Shown: piece by piece, positions 6,915 through 16,663 of the stretch
How the letters are laid out: each line of letters starts with the position of its first letter
Numbering within the stretch: the stretch's first letter is position 1
NCBI GenBank assembly: GCA_900545955.1
Contig: URAU01000022.1
Span: 1-27,096, forward strand
Source of the DNA: an uncultured Porphyromonadaceae bacterium
GTDB lineage: Bacteria > Bacteroidota > Bacteroidia > Bacteroidales > Muribaculaceae
DNA length: 27,096 nt
Reading direction: 5' to 3'
Program-made: the position numbers and the translations under genes
The notes under the pieces: generated by a model
Database searches by the model: none
What the model was told of the DNA's origin: nothing
Seen by the model: the letters and a program-made list of their open reading frames with translations, nothing else

Positions 6915-8288
6915 ATGCGAGCCGATTGCGAACATCCGCTGCAGGTTGCGGTGACCGGGTTCTACGGCCGCCTTGGCCTCGCTCCCGATGCGCTTGTGGG
7001 CGTGGCTCTGAGCGGCGGTGCCGATTCGATGGCGCTCCTTGCGGCTTCGGTGGCCGCGGGAATGCGGTGTGTGGCGTTGCATTGTAATTTCCATTTGCGC
7101 GGTGCCGAAAGCGACCGCGACGAAGTTTTCTCCCGAGCGGCGGCCGAAGCCTCCGGCTGCGAATTCCGCTGCGTTCATTTCGATGCCGCGGCCGAAGCAA
7201 AGGCTGCCGGCGAATCGGTGGAGATGGCGTGCCGTCGCTTACGCTACGCCTGGTTTGAGGAGATGCTTTCGGCCGACGTCGCCGTGGTGGCCCTCGGGCA
7301 TCATAGTGCCGACAATGTGGAGACGTTTATGCTCAACCTTGCGCGCGGGTCGGGCCTGCGCGGCCTGTGTGGTATTCCGGAGCGGCGCGGACGTTTCGTG
7401 CGCCCGCTGCTTAGCGTGCCCAAGGCGATGATACTTGATTATCTGCGCCGGCGTGGACTCGATTATATCGTCGACTCTACCAATCTGGTTGACGACTGTC
7501 GCCGCAACGTGTGGCGCAATCGTCTGCTTCCTGCCATTGAGGCGGCTCAGCCCGGATTTATCGCAGGAGTAGAGCGGACGATCGACAATATTTCGTCCGA
7601 CCGGCGTCTGCTCGAAGCGTTGATTTCCAAGGAGCTGCCTCGGATGGTGGATTCATCGGGGGCAATCGATATGGAGGCGGTATCGCATACTCCCGAGGCC
7701 CCCACTTTGCTATGGCATCTTATGAATATGCGTGCTCCTTTCGGCATTGAAACGGCCCGACAAGCTCTCGAGTCTTTCGTCGGCGGCCGATCGGGTGGCT
7801 GGTTCCTCTCGGCCGACGGGCTTGCCTCGTTTCAGCTTAACCGCTCAAGGCTTGTTCCTCTCAACGAAATTAACACTACAGGTGCAAGTATCGCCGTGCC
7901 TCGTTCTCTTATAGCGGAAGGGGGGACGCTTTCCTGCCCGCTGCCGTTAAATTTCGAGGTGCTCGCGCGGTCGGAATTCGCTCCGTCGCGCAATCCTTCC
8001 GTGGCGTGGTTCGACCGCGATGCACTTCTCCGCACTTATGAAAATTCCCCGGCCGGATTGCAGCTGCGCCATTGGCGGCGGGGCGATCGTATCCGGCCAT
8101 TCGGCATGCGTGGTTCGCGGCTGGTGAGCGATGTCTTCTCCGATGCCCACCTTTCCGCCGACGAAAAAAGTGCCGTATGGCTTCTCACGGCGGCAGATAC
8201 GGTTCTCTGGATAGTCGGAATGCGTACATCGGCCCTGATATCTGTCGGCGCGAGCTCTGCGTATGTAGTCAGGGTGTCTGTGGGGTAA
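6915..8288 (+). CDS. tilS: tRNA(Ile)-lysidine synthase
   Basis: TilS attaches lysine to C34 of the AUA-reading tRNA-Ile, using ATP, and so changes both its charging and its decoding. The 457-residue protein starts with the PP-loop ATPase motif SGGADS at 33-38, followed by a conserved HCNFHLRG-type segment and ALGHHSADNVETF (about 126-138), typical of the family. The C-terminal third holds the GDRIRPFGMRGSRLVSDVFSD segment of the tRNA-binding TilS_C domain. Its length is in the normal range. The gene is 13 bp after the phosphatase and probably shares its transcript, although an essential gene may well have its own weak promoter inside it. Confidence 0.95.
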   Translation: MRADCEHPLQVAVTGFYGRLGLAPDALVGVALSGGADSMALLAASVAAGMRCVALHCNFHLRGAESDRDEVFSRAAAEASGCEFRCVHFDAAAEAKAAGESVEMACRRLRYAWFEEMLSADVAVVALGHHSADNVETFMLNLARGSGLRGLCGIPERRGRFVRPLLSVPKAMILDYLRRRGLDYIVDSTNLVDDCRRNVWRNRLLPAIEAAQPGFIAGVERTIDNISSDRRLLEALISKELPRMVDSSGAIDMEAVSHTPEAPTLLWHLMNMRAPFGIETARQALESFVGGRSGGWFLSADGLASFQLNRSRLVPLNEINTTGASIAVPRSLIAEGGTLSCPLPLNFEVLARSEFAPSRNPSVAWFDRDALLRTYENSPAGLQLRHWRRGDRIRPFGMRGSRLVSDVFSDAHLSADEKSAVWLLTAADTVLWIVGMRTSALISVGASSAYVVRVSVG

Positions 8289-8365
8289 GATTGGAATAAA
8301 TTGTGTATAAAATGGCTACAAAATCCCATTTCTTGCAATCTTAACAAAAATTAAGCAGGGAAATC

Positions 8366-8396
8366 TTTATCCTTTTTACTTTTTTTCGTTAATTTG
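8366..8396 (+). promoter_or_regulatory. candidate promoter of the structured RNA
   Basis: TTTA (8366-8369) is followed after 19 bp of T-rich DNA by TTAATTTG (8389-8396), each one base away from the TTTG / TAnnTTTG consensus. The predicted start, about 8401, coincides with the first base of a perfect closing stem (GTAAAT), which supports the call. Confidence 0.45.
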
Positions 8397-8400
8397 CCTT

Positions 8401-8675
8401 GTAAATCTGTGGGACATTATGCCCCACAGCCAGCAGCAGGCCAATCGAATCTCTGCAATTTACCAAAGTTAAGACCTATACATAGCAAGGGAAAAATTCA
8501 AAAATTCGGCTACCGACCAATCGCTATACCATAAAAACGAATCAAAGCGACCGCTATTTTTTTGAATCCGCCCCTGCTTCCCGTTGCAATCCGCACGCGG
8601 GAACATGGAGCTGACGCCGGCTGACACTCTTGTCCGGCAGTTTCCATTCGCTATGCTCCGTTATGGAAGTTTTTT
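8401..8675 (+). ncRNA. candidate structured non-coding RNA of unknown family
   Basis: No protein frame fits here, but the RNA folds well by eye. GTAAAT (8401-8406) pairs perfectly with ATTTAC (8458-8463) and closes a three-way junction holding CTGTGGG/CCCACAG (8407-8413 with 8423-8429) and GCAG/CTGC (8433-8436 with 8453-8456). A second, long irregular hairpin joins GCAA-GGGAA (8485-8493) to TTCCC-G-TTGC (8578-8587) and ATTCAAAAA (8496-8504) to TTTTTGAAT (8559-8567), separated by a 2 x 10 internal loop. GCCGG/CCGGC and TTCCAT/ATGGAA hairpins follow, the last with six U. I see no marks of tmRNA, RNase P RNA or SRP RNA. The long bulged hairpin is loosely like 6S RNA, which I cannot exclude. Confidence 0.5.
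8642..8675 (+). terminator. intrinsic terminator ending the structured RNA
   Basis: TTCCAT (8642-8647) pairs with ATGGAA (8663-8668) and is followed by G and six T (8670-8675). The stem is AT-rich and the loop 15 nt, so it is only moderately strong. GGAGC near 8628-8632 can alternatively pair with GCTCC near 8655-8659. Confidence 0.5.
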
Positions 8676-8786
8676 CGTTCCGACGGACTCATGGCGATTG
8701 ACGGGGCTTCTCCCTCTTGCGCCACCACCTTTGGGGTGTCGAACGCCTGATGTGACGGATTAACTATTTGCAGTTCGGATGTGTTT

Positions 8787-8832
8787 TAATTTTGGCAGAC
8801 TGCGGGACTCTTCCCGTCGGCTGTCGGCAGTC
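8787..8832 (+). promoter_or_regulatory. guaD promoter -7 box and leader hairpin
   Basis: TAATTTTG (8787-8794) matches TAnnTTTG. A TTTG lies upstream at 8767-8770, but only 16 bp away, short of the usual 19-21. The transcript would start near 8799, right at a hairpin: GACTG (8798-8802) pairs with CAGTC (8828-8832), and inside it CGGGA (8803-8807) with TCCCG (8812-8816). A leader of about 110 nt separates this from the guaD start. Confidence 0.45.
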
Positions 8833-8907
8833 CGCCACCAGAGGTGTCTTACCCCGGATTGCGGAACCAGAACACAATATTTCCGAAACTTCAAACAGAC
8901 AGAGATT

Positions 8908-9402
8908 ATGAAACACGATGAATATCCTTTCACCCCGGAGGATGTGCGCTTCATGGAAATGGCAGCGCGCCTCGCTGAAGAAAACGTAGACCGCGGAGGC
9001 GGCCCGTTCGGGGCGGTAATAGTTCGCGACGGCAAGGTAATCGCCACCGGAGCAAATTCCGTGACGCTTACCAACGATCCCACGGCACATGCCGAGGTCA
9101 ACGCCATCCGCGAGGCTTGCCGTAAAGAGCAGACTTTCTCGCTTAAGGGATGCACCGTCTACAGCTCCTGCGAGCCTTGCCCGATGTGCCTTTCGGCGCT
9201 CTACTGGGCGGGCGTAAGCCGGATTTTCTTCGGCAACACGCAGCAGGATGCCGACCGCATCAATTTCTCCGACGAATTCCTTTACAAGGAGCTCGCCCGC
9301 CCGAGAGTGGAACGCGCCATTCCATGCATCCACATGGACAACGCATTCACCATCCGGGCCTTCGAGAAATGGGCCGATAAAGCCGACAAAGTGGCTTATT
9401 GA
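8908..9402 (+). CDS. guaD: guanine deaminase (cytidine-deaminase fold)
   Basis: The enzyme hydrolyses guanine to xanthine and ammonia in purine salvage. I chose the ATG at 8908 (MKHDEYPF) because the frame upstream of it has no family character; this gives 164 residues, close to the Bacillus-type GuaD. The zinc site is complete: His61 and Glu63 (HAEVNAIREAC) and Cys91, Cys94 (CEPCPMC). GGPFGAVIV at 31-39 and the segment NFSDEFLYKEL at 119-129 separate guanine deaminase from the tRNA-editing TadA, which is shorter in this part. It stands alone on the plus strand behind its own promoter. Cytosolic. Confidence 0.88.
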   Translation: MKHDEYPFTPEDVRFMEMAARLAEENVDRGGGPFGAVIVRDGKVIATGANSVTLTNDPTAHAEVNAIREACRKEQTFSLKGCTVYSSCEPCPMCLSALYWAGVSRIFFGNTQQDADRINFSDEFLYKELARPRVERAIPCIHMDNAFTIRAFEKWADKADKVAY

Positions 9403-9453
9403 GCCCTCCCGTCAGAAGGTCTCACTGAAACAGAAGAGAATTTTTTCATGATA

Positions 9454-9500
9454 ATGATTGATTGAATGTAATGATTGATTGAATGAATGATTGATTAATT
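9454..9500 (+). repeat. short tandem repeat, about 3 units of 16-17 bp
   Basis: The unit ATGATTGATTGAATG occurs at 9454-9468 and 9471-9485 and decays at 9487-9500 (ATGATTGATTAATT). Within each unit TGATTGAT has a 4-bp period. It lies just after guaD in non-coding DNA. Copy number may vary between strains; no promoter box falls inside it. Confidence 0.7.
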
Positions 9501-9608
9501 GGAGTATACAAAACGAACGACAAGGTTGCCTTCGTTGTGCAACGCGGTGCAGCCCTTCAAGATATACTGATAAGTTTGTTTCATATACAAATGCCAATAA
9601 GGAAGGAG

Positions 9609-9647
9609 CCGGGATCGATGTGAATCGAGCCCGGTTTCGATTTTTTT
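9609..9647 (+). terminator. intrinsic terminator
   Basis: CCGGG-a-TCGAT (9609-9619) pairs with ATCGA-g-CCCGG (9624-9634) around a GTGA loop and is followed by TTTCGA and seven T (9641-9647). This is a strong rho-independent terminator on the plus strand. It ends transcription from guaD, or from a short RNA in 9403-9608, and insulates the GH28-type gene. Confidence 0.8.
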
Positions 9648-9680
9648 ATCCGGATTTTCATTGCGTGAGGAGCCCACGGC

Positions 9681-9711
9681 TTTCGATTCCACGCAATAGT
9701 TCATATCTTTG
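9681..9711 (+). promoter_or_regulatory. promoter of the GH28-like gene with flanking inverted repeat
   Basis: TTTC (9681-9684), 19 bp, then TATCTTTG (9704-9711): perfect -7, one mismatch in -33. Start expected near 9716, about 45 nt before the ATG. A perfect 8-bp inverted repeat, ATTGCGTG (9660-9667) and CACGCAAT (9690-9697), brackets the -33 region and could be an operator. Confidence 0.65.
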
Positions 9712-9761
9712 CAGGCGACAGCTCTCCCATTGTTTGATTTACCTTGAATCCGAACCTGAAT

Positions 9762-11201
9762 ATGCTTCGAAAAATCCTGATTGCCACAAGTGTGCTGATA
9801 CTCAGCGCTCCGGTTGCTTTCGCATCGCGTACAGTCCATACCTCCTCGTTCGGAATCCGCCCGGACTCCATGAAGGTGCAGACGGACGGTCTTCAGCGTG
9901 CTGTCGATTCAGTTGCCTCCGTAGGGTGTACTCTGGTTGTCGACCCCGGCACATACGTCAGCGGCACGCTCCGTCTCCCTTCGGGCGCCCGATTGCGCCT
10001 GAGCCGTGGCGCGACTATTCTTGGAAGTATAAATCCTTTTGATTATCAGGGGTATGCCGTTGGTTCAGCCTCCTCTACCCCTCAGGCCGACAAATGCTCG
10101 GAACCTCAGATGGGGCTCATCGTGGCGCGTGATGCTTCTGATATACTAATCGAAGGGGAGGGTACTATCGACGGCCGCGGCCTCGAGGTGGCCCTGGCAA
10201 TCGACAGTCTTCACCATACGGGTGTCCGGGTCGACCCCAACTACAACCGTCGCCGTATGCGTCCCTCCATTCGGCCTAAGCTGCTCGACATCGAATTCTG
10301 CACGGGTGTGAGAATTCTGGGCGTAAATCTGCGCGCGTCGGCTTCGTGGGGTCTCTCGCTCAACGGATGCACCGATGTGGTGATTTCCGGCATCGACTTC
10401 GTGAACCGGGCTTACTGGAACAACGACGGCATCGACATAGCCGACTGCCGCGATGTGGTGGTGGAGAAATGCCGTATCAATTCGGCCGACGACGGCATAG
10501 TGCTGAAATCATTCAACCCGGACTCCGGATGCTGCAACATCCGCATTTCCGACTGCGACGTGCGTAGCAGCGCCAACGCCATAAAGATGGGAACGGAGAG
10601 TTTCGGCGGCTTCCGCCGAGTCAGGGTGGAGCGCATCCGCGTGGCCGATACGTTTCGCTCGGCCATTGCAATCGAATCGGTCGACGGAGCTGTGGTCGAC
10701 AGCATCGAGGTCGACGGCATCGACGCCGTCAATACCGGCAACGCCTTCTTCGTGCGCCTCGGCCACAGGCGCGGCGAGCATCCGGGAAGCATGTCGAACG
10801 TCGTAATCCGAAATCTTCGCTGTGAAATCCCCTTCGGCCGTCCCGACGAGGCCTACGACCTCCGGGGTCCGGATATCAACACAATCCACAATCCGTTTCC
10901 CAACAGCATCACGGGGCTGCCCGACGCAAAAATCAGCAATATAACGCTTGAAAACGTGGAGGTATCGCATCCCGGACGCGGCACAAAAGGGATGGGCTAC
11001 ATAGGCCGTTACCGCTGGGACGATGTTCCCGAGATGCGCGATTCCTATCCGGAATTCCATATGTTCGGCGAACTGCCTGCCTACGGCCTCTACGCACGCC
11101 ATATCGACGGTCTACACCTGCGCAACGTCAGCTTCACCCTCCGTGCCCCCGACTACCGCCCCGCTATCGTAGCCTCCGACGTCACTCCGCCCATCCCCTG
11201 A
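9762..11201 (+). CDS. exported GH28-like right-handed beta-helix hydrolase
   Basis: The protein resembles polygalacturonase-type glycoside hydrolases (GH28), which cut uronic-acid polymers such as pectin. I took the ATG at 9762 because it opens directly on a signal peptide (MLRKILIATSVLILS..., cleavage near AFA|SR); the frame runs further up only from a TTG. The mature chain (about 457 residues) starts with a typical N-terminal cap (GIRPDSMKVQTDGLQRAVD, here without the usual DGxxDDT) and then builds repeated beta-helix turns with the catalytic region NNDGIDI at 220-226 and SADDGI at 241-246. Where classical GH28 has Gly-His-Gly, this one has KMGTES (275-280), so the mechanism or substrate may differ. 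It has its own promoter and converges on the phosphatase gene with 3 bp between stops. No SusC/SusD pair or regulator is nearby. Confidence 0.75.
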   Translation: MLRKILIATSVLILSAPVAFASRTVHTSSFGIRPDSMKVQTDGLQRAVDSVASVGCTLVVDPGTYVSGTLRLPSGARLRLSRGATILGSINPFDYQGYAVGSASSTPQADKCSEPQMGLIVARDASDILIEGEGTIDGRGLEVALAIDSLHHTGVRVDPNYNRRRMRPSIRPKLLDIEFCTGVRILGVNLRASASWGLSLNGCTDVVISGIDFVNRAYWNNDGIDIADCRDVVVEKCRINSADDGIVLKSFNPDSGCCNIRISDCDVRSSANAIKMGTESFGGFRRVRVERIRVADTFRSAIAIESVDGAVVDSIEVDGIDAVNTGNAFFVRLGHRRGEHPGSMSNVVIRNLRCEIPFGRPDEAYDLRGPDINTIHNPFPNSITGLPDAKISNITLENVEVSHPGRGTKGMGYIGRYRWDDVPEMRDSYPEFHMFGELPAYGLYARHIDGLHLRNVSFTLRAPDYRPAIVASDVTPPIP

Positions 11202-11204
11202 ATC

Positions 11205-11858
11205 TTACAGCAGGGTCAGACGCAGGAGAGCCGAGGGGGTCTCGGCGATGTTGTCGGCAAGATTGGCGCGGAGTTCGTCGACGGGGCGGAAGCCCCATGT
11301 TACGCCGGCGGATTCCACACACGCGCGCCGCGCCGTCTGCATGTCGATGCCGGAATCGCCCACATACAGCACGTCGGCTTTGGGCGTGGGGCATTTTCCA
11401 AGTATCTCGAACACAATCGACGGGTCGGGCTTCACGGGCACATCGTCTTTCTGCCCCTCTACAGCCGCCCATGGAATCTGCGGGAAGAAATGGCCGATAA
11501 GAATCTCCACGGCCTGCTGGTATTTGTTGGATGCGACGGCCATTTTTACGCCGCGCTGTGCCAGCTGCTCGAGCATTTCCGGAATACCGGGGTAGGGCTC
11601 CGTGTGGTCGGTCATATGCTCGGCATAATAGCTTTTGAAGAGAGCGCGCATCGCCTCTATGCGTTCGGGCGTTCGTGCCGCTTCCGGCAGAACGCGCTCA
11701 AGCAGTTTGGTTATGCCGCTTCCTACGAATTTCGGATATGCCGAGAGCGGATGCGTGGGGAAGCCTGATTCTGCAAGGGCATAGTTCGCTGCCTCGCCGA
11801 GGTCGGCTATGGTGTTGAGAAGAGTGCCGTCGAGGTCGAAGATTACGAGAGATTTCAT
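11205..11858 (-). CDS. HAD-family phosphatase, phosphoglycolate phosphatase-like
   Basis: A 217-residue haloacid-dehalogenase hydrolase with a small helical cap. Motif I DLDGT carries the nucleophile Asp8 and acid Asp10; motif II is Ser110 in AVASNK; motif III is Lys143 in VKPDPS; motif IV is GDSGIDM (167-173). Together these suit the Gph/PGMB subgroup, which dephosphorylates small phosphoesters such as 2-phosphoglycolate, but substrate cannot be told from sequence. It follows tamL by 37 bp and is the last gene of the ruvX-def-ettA-tamL run. Its stop lies 3 bp from that of the convergent GH28-like gene, so no separate terminator fits between them. Confidence 0.88.
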   Translation of the reverse strand: MKSLVIFDLDGTLLNTIADLGEAANYALAESGFPTHPLSAYPKFVGSGITKLLERVLPEAARTPERIEAMRALFKSYYAEHMTDHTEPYPGIPEMLEQLAQRGVKMAVASNKYQQAVEILIGHFFPQIPWAAVEGQKDDVPVKPDPSIVFEILGKCPTPKADVLYVGDSGIDMQTARRACVESAGVTWGFRPVDELRANLADNIAETPSALLRLTLL

Positions 11859-11895
11859 GTCTGTTGATTTTTCTGAGAGGATTGGGACCGGTGAA

Positions 11896-14268
11896 TCAGA
11901 ACGGATAGCCTACCGAGAAGTGGAATGCCACATCGCGCTGCCACGAGGGGCTGAGCAGCGGCCAGCGGTCCTGACCGGCAGCCGGGTTGTGGGCCTTTAC
12001 GCCCATGTCGAGGCGCAGAAGGAAGTAGTTGAAGTCCATGCGCAGCCCGATGCCGTAGCTGGCGGCTATCTCTTTGTAGAACGATTTGAAACGGAAAAAT
12101 CCTCCCGGCTGGTTGGGATAGTCGCGGATGGTCCAGATGTTGCCCGCGTCGATGAATACCGCCCCTTCGAATACCCAGAAGAGTTTGTTGCGGTATTCCA
12201 GATTGAGCACCAGCGAGATGTCGCCGCACTGGTTGATGAAGTCGGTCACTGAGTTGCGCGAGTCGTATGCTCCCGGTCCGAGGGTACGCACGCTCCATCC
12301 GCGCACGCCGTTGGCGCCTCCGGCATAGAAGCGCTTCTCGAACGGCACCATCTCCGAATTGCCATAGGGGAAAGCCATCCCGCCACCTACATGGAAGGAT
12401 ATCGAGTTGCGTGAGCTGAAGCGGTGGTTGATTGTATAGTCTACCTCGCCCTTCAGGTATTGGGCGTACTGGATGCCGAACAACTTGTAGGCGCCGTCGT
12501 CGCGGCGCTGCCCGCAGATTTTCGACATGGCGTAGAGAAAGGCTCCGGCCGTCTCCACCGAGGCGCGGGTAGTGAAGGTGTTCACCTGCAGGTCGAGGCG
12601 CTCGAGCGAGGAGGTGGGCACGCGCCTGTTGGTGTTCACCCACGTATATCCCATGCGCATTATGAAGTGGTCCTCGTAGCTGTAGCGCAGCAGCGGGTTG
12701 TCGGGGGCGATTTTGTCGATGAAGTCGATGGTGGAGCGTGGCAGGTTCACCACGTTGATGTCGATAAGGTCGAGCGTGCGGCGCGTGCGCCCCGAGCGCG
12801 TGGCCCATTTGTAGCGCCATGCTCCGCCGGCTATGATGCGCGTATATTCCGGCCGCTGCTGGCGCACGAACGTCAGTGCGAACTCCGTCGAGGCGCGCAT
12901 GCGGTGTTTGAACGACTGGTGGAGAAAGGGCGCCATGAACTTCGGGAAGGTGATGCCGGCCTCGGCCGCCAGCTCCGTGTAGCTGTCGTTTATCAGGTTG
13001 TCGAAATTGCCCGAAAGGCTTTCATAGGCTCCGCGTAGCTTGAAGGTGAGCACTTCGCCCTGATGGGCGAGATTGCGGTGCTGAAGGGTCACGCCGCCGC
13101 CCACGCCGAAGTCGCCCTCGGAGTTGGTTCCCTCCAGTTCCACAGTTAGTCCCATCTTGCGTGTGCGCGACAGCAGTATGTAGGCGTCGAGCAGGTTGAC
13201 GTCGCCCAGCGAGCCGGCCGGGCGCGTAAGGATGTTCACGTAGCGCAGTATTGCCAGGCGGTTGAGCGCCTCGTAGGTCTTGTCGATGCCCGAGGTGGAA
13301 TAGGTCTCTCCCGGGCGTATGTAGATCTGCTGTGCGAGGGCCTGGGGATTCAGATAGCGGTCGGCCCCGTAGAGTATGTCGAGCCCCTGGTAGGCCACGG
13401 TGTCGCGACCGGCGAACCGCAGGTCGGTGGTATTGTCGCCGGGGGCGAAATCGGGCACCACGATTACGCGGCGGAAGGCGTAGCGCCTGTGGCTCAGTGC
13501 CGCAAGTACCTGCTCCGCCACGGGAGCCTCAGGAGCAGCACCGGTGCCCGGATTTTCGGCCGGCGCGCGCTTGCGGCGCACGGCCATCGTCAGGTCTACC
13601 TCCTTCGAGCCTGCCACGGTGTCGGCCAGAAAGCTTACGCACTCCTTGGTGAAGTCGAAGAAACCGTTTTCGCGCACCCATTCGCTTACGAGAGCGCGCT
13701 GGTTGTCGAGCACGGTCAGGTCGAGGTTTGCGCCGACTTTCACCGGCAGCGACATTGAGTCGGCGTAGACGTATCCGGCAATCTCAGGCTCCTCGAAATC
13801 GTAGGTTATCGACCGGATGGTGTAAGGTTTTCCGGGCCGCAGGAGGTATTCCACGTTGATTTTTCTCCCGCGCGGCGTGGCGGTGAAATCAACGCTGGCA
13901 TCATGATAGCCGGCGTTTATCAAAGCCTGGCGCAGCTGGCGCGCCGACTGCTCGGTCAGGGCCGAGTCGAATACCACCGGTTCCTCGCCGATTTTGCGCA
14001 GCCAGCGGTTGAAGCGGCGCGTGGTGTCGCGTCCGGAGAGGTTGTAGATGCCCAGCTGCAGCTTGGCGAAGCCGAGCACGCGGTGGTTGGGAGTCTGCCG
14101 CAGGTAGTTGTAGAGGCGTTTGGTAGCCACGTCGCTGCTGTCGGCCACACTTATCGAGGCGTGATCGAGCAGATAGCTTCCTTCGGGCACAAGACGCGTG
14201 GTGCTGCACGAGCCCAAGGCCAGTGCAGCAACCAACATCAGTATTATGCCTGCGATTTTTTTCAGCAT
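11896..14268 (-). CDS. tamL: TamL: lipoprotein-type outer membrane assembly factor (BamA/TamA family)
   Basis: A 790-residue Omp85 protein. It starts with a lipoprotein signal peptide ending in the lipobox L-G-S-Cys21, the mark of the Bacteroidetes TamA variant called TamL. Residues about 50-450 carry POTRA-like modules, for example QLRQALINAGYHDASVDF and GKPYTIRSITYDFEEPEIAGYV. The C-terminal half is a 16-strand barrel with GGANGVRGWSVRTLGPGAY, the conserved (V/I)RG(F/Y/W) loop of Omp85 proteins, and ends on an aromatic residue (VGYPF) as barrels do. It should insert beta-barrel proteins or lipids into the outer membrane, normally with TamB, which is not in this window. It lies between ettA (41 bp) and the HAD gene (37 bp). 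Confidence 0.88.
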   Translation of the reverse strand: MLKKIAGIILMLVAALALGSCSTTRLVPEGSYLLDHASISVADSSDVATKRLYNYLRQTPNHRVLGFAKLQLGIYNLSGRDTTRRFNRWLRKIGEEPVVFDSALTEQSARQLRQALINAGYHDASVDFTATPRGRKINVEYLLRPGKPYTIRSITYDFEEPEIAGYVYADSMSLPVKVGANLDLTVLDNQRALVSEWVRENGFFDFTKECVSFLADTVAGSKEVDLTMAVRRKRAPAENPGTGAAPEAPVAEQVLAALSHRRYAFRRVIVVPDFAPGDNTTDLRFAGRDTVAYQGLDILYGADRYLNPQALAQQIYIRPGETYSTSGIDKTYEALNRLAILRYVNILTRPAGSLGDVNLLDAYILLSRTRKMGLTVELEGTNSEGDFGVGGGVTLQHRNLAHQGEVLTFKLRGAYESLSGNFDNLINDSYTELAAEAGITFPKFMAPFLHQSFKHRMRASTEFALTFVRQQRPEYTRIIAGGAWRYKWATRSGRTRRTLDLIDINVVNLPRSTIDFIDKIAPDNPLLRYSYEDHFIMRMGYTWVNTNRRVPTSSLERLDLQVNTFTTRASVETAGAFLYAMSKICGQRRDDGAYKLFGIQYAQYLKGEVDYTINHRFSSRNSISFHVGGGMAFPYGNSEMVPFEKRFYAGGANGVRGWSVRTLGPGAYDSRNSVTDFINQCGDISLVLNLEYRNKLFWVFEGAVFIDAGNIWTIRDYPNQPGGFFRFKSFYKEIAASYGIGLRMDFNYFLLRLDMGVKAHNPAAGQDRWPLLSPSWQRDVAFHFSVGYPF

Positions 14269-14309
14269 GGAGTATATCCGCCCCGCTTCGGGGGGCGTGC
14301 GGAGCTTTG

Positions 14310-16007
<1,698 letters not shown>

Positions 16008-16053
16008 ATCTTGGGGATGATAAGTTTTTAGTTCATAAGAATCTGTGTCGAAA

Positions 16054-16629
16054 TTATTTGCGGCCCGCGCGCTTCTGCGGTGCGTAGCGCACCGGATAGT
16101 CGCAGCGAATCTTCGCGTTGATGATGTTCGAGAGCTTGCTGCGTATCAGCTGCTTGCGGATGGGCGATACATGGTCGATGTAGAGACGTCCCTCCAGATG
16201 GTCGCACTCGTGCTGCACGATGCGTGCCAGGAAGCCGGAAATCTCCTCGGTGTGGGGCTGGAAATCCGTGTCGAGATACGTCAGGCGGATGTGCTCCACG
16301 CGCTTCACGTCCTCGCTCAGGCCGGGCAGGCTGAGGCACCCTTCGCTGCGGCTTATCTGCGGGCCGTCAAGAACCTCGATCTGCGGGTTGATCAGCGCGC
16401 GTTTCCATCCGGCGCACTCGGCGAAAGTATCGGCTACGGGCGATGCGTCGATCACCACAATCCGGTCGTTGCGCCCGATCTGGGGTGCGGCAAGACCCAC
16501 GCCTTCCGAGGCATACATGGTCTCGAACATGTCGGCCACGAGCTGCTCGAGCCCATCGTAGCCGGGGGCGATGTCGGCGGAAATCTCGCGTAACACGGGG
16601 TGGCCGTAAAGGTAGACGGGAAGTTTCAT
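16054..16629 (-). CDS. def: peptide deformylase
   Basis: Def removes the formyl group from the N-terminal Met of new proteins. The 191-residue chain has all three motifs: GVGLAAPQ (43-50), EGCLSLPG (96-103) with metal ligand Cys98, and QHECDHLEG (139-147) with His140, Glu141 and His144. It starts 34 bp after ruvX and lies upstream of ettA, so a translation-oriented cluster is evident. The tail after residue 180 (RYAPQKRAGRK) is basic. Confidence 0.97.
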   Translation of the reverse strand: MKLPVYLYGHPVLREISADIAPGYDGLEQLVADMFETMYASEGVGLAAPQIGRNDRIVVIDASPVADTFAECAGWKRALINPQIEVLDGPQISRSEGCLSLPGLSEDVKRVEHIRLTYLDTDFQPHTEEISGFLARIVQHECDHLEGRLYIDHVSPIRKQLIRSKLSNIINAKIRCDYPVRYAPQKRAGRK

Positions 16630-16663
16630 ATCGTTCAGTCTGGTTGTGCTTGTTTCAGCGGGT

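Noticed and set aside
8401..8675. tmRNA, RNase P RNA or SRP RNA
   Set aside because: No GGGGCTG start or tag frame, no GAGGAAAGTCC, no SRP tetraloop motif visible.
8779..8907. Upstream extension of guanine deaminase
   Set aside because: It covers the promoter and leader hairpin and has no family similarity; the ATG at 8908 fits the known length.
9403..9680. tRNA gene between guaD and the GH28-like gene
   Set aside because: No T-loop GGTTCRANYCC or cloverleaf found; the CCGGG stem there is a terminator with a T-run.
11855..12820. 321-codon minus-strand frame within tamL
   Set aside because: Different frame of tamL, Arg/His/Pro-rich, no domain.
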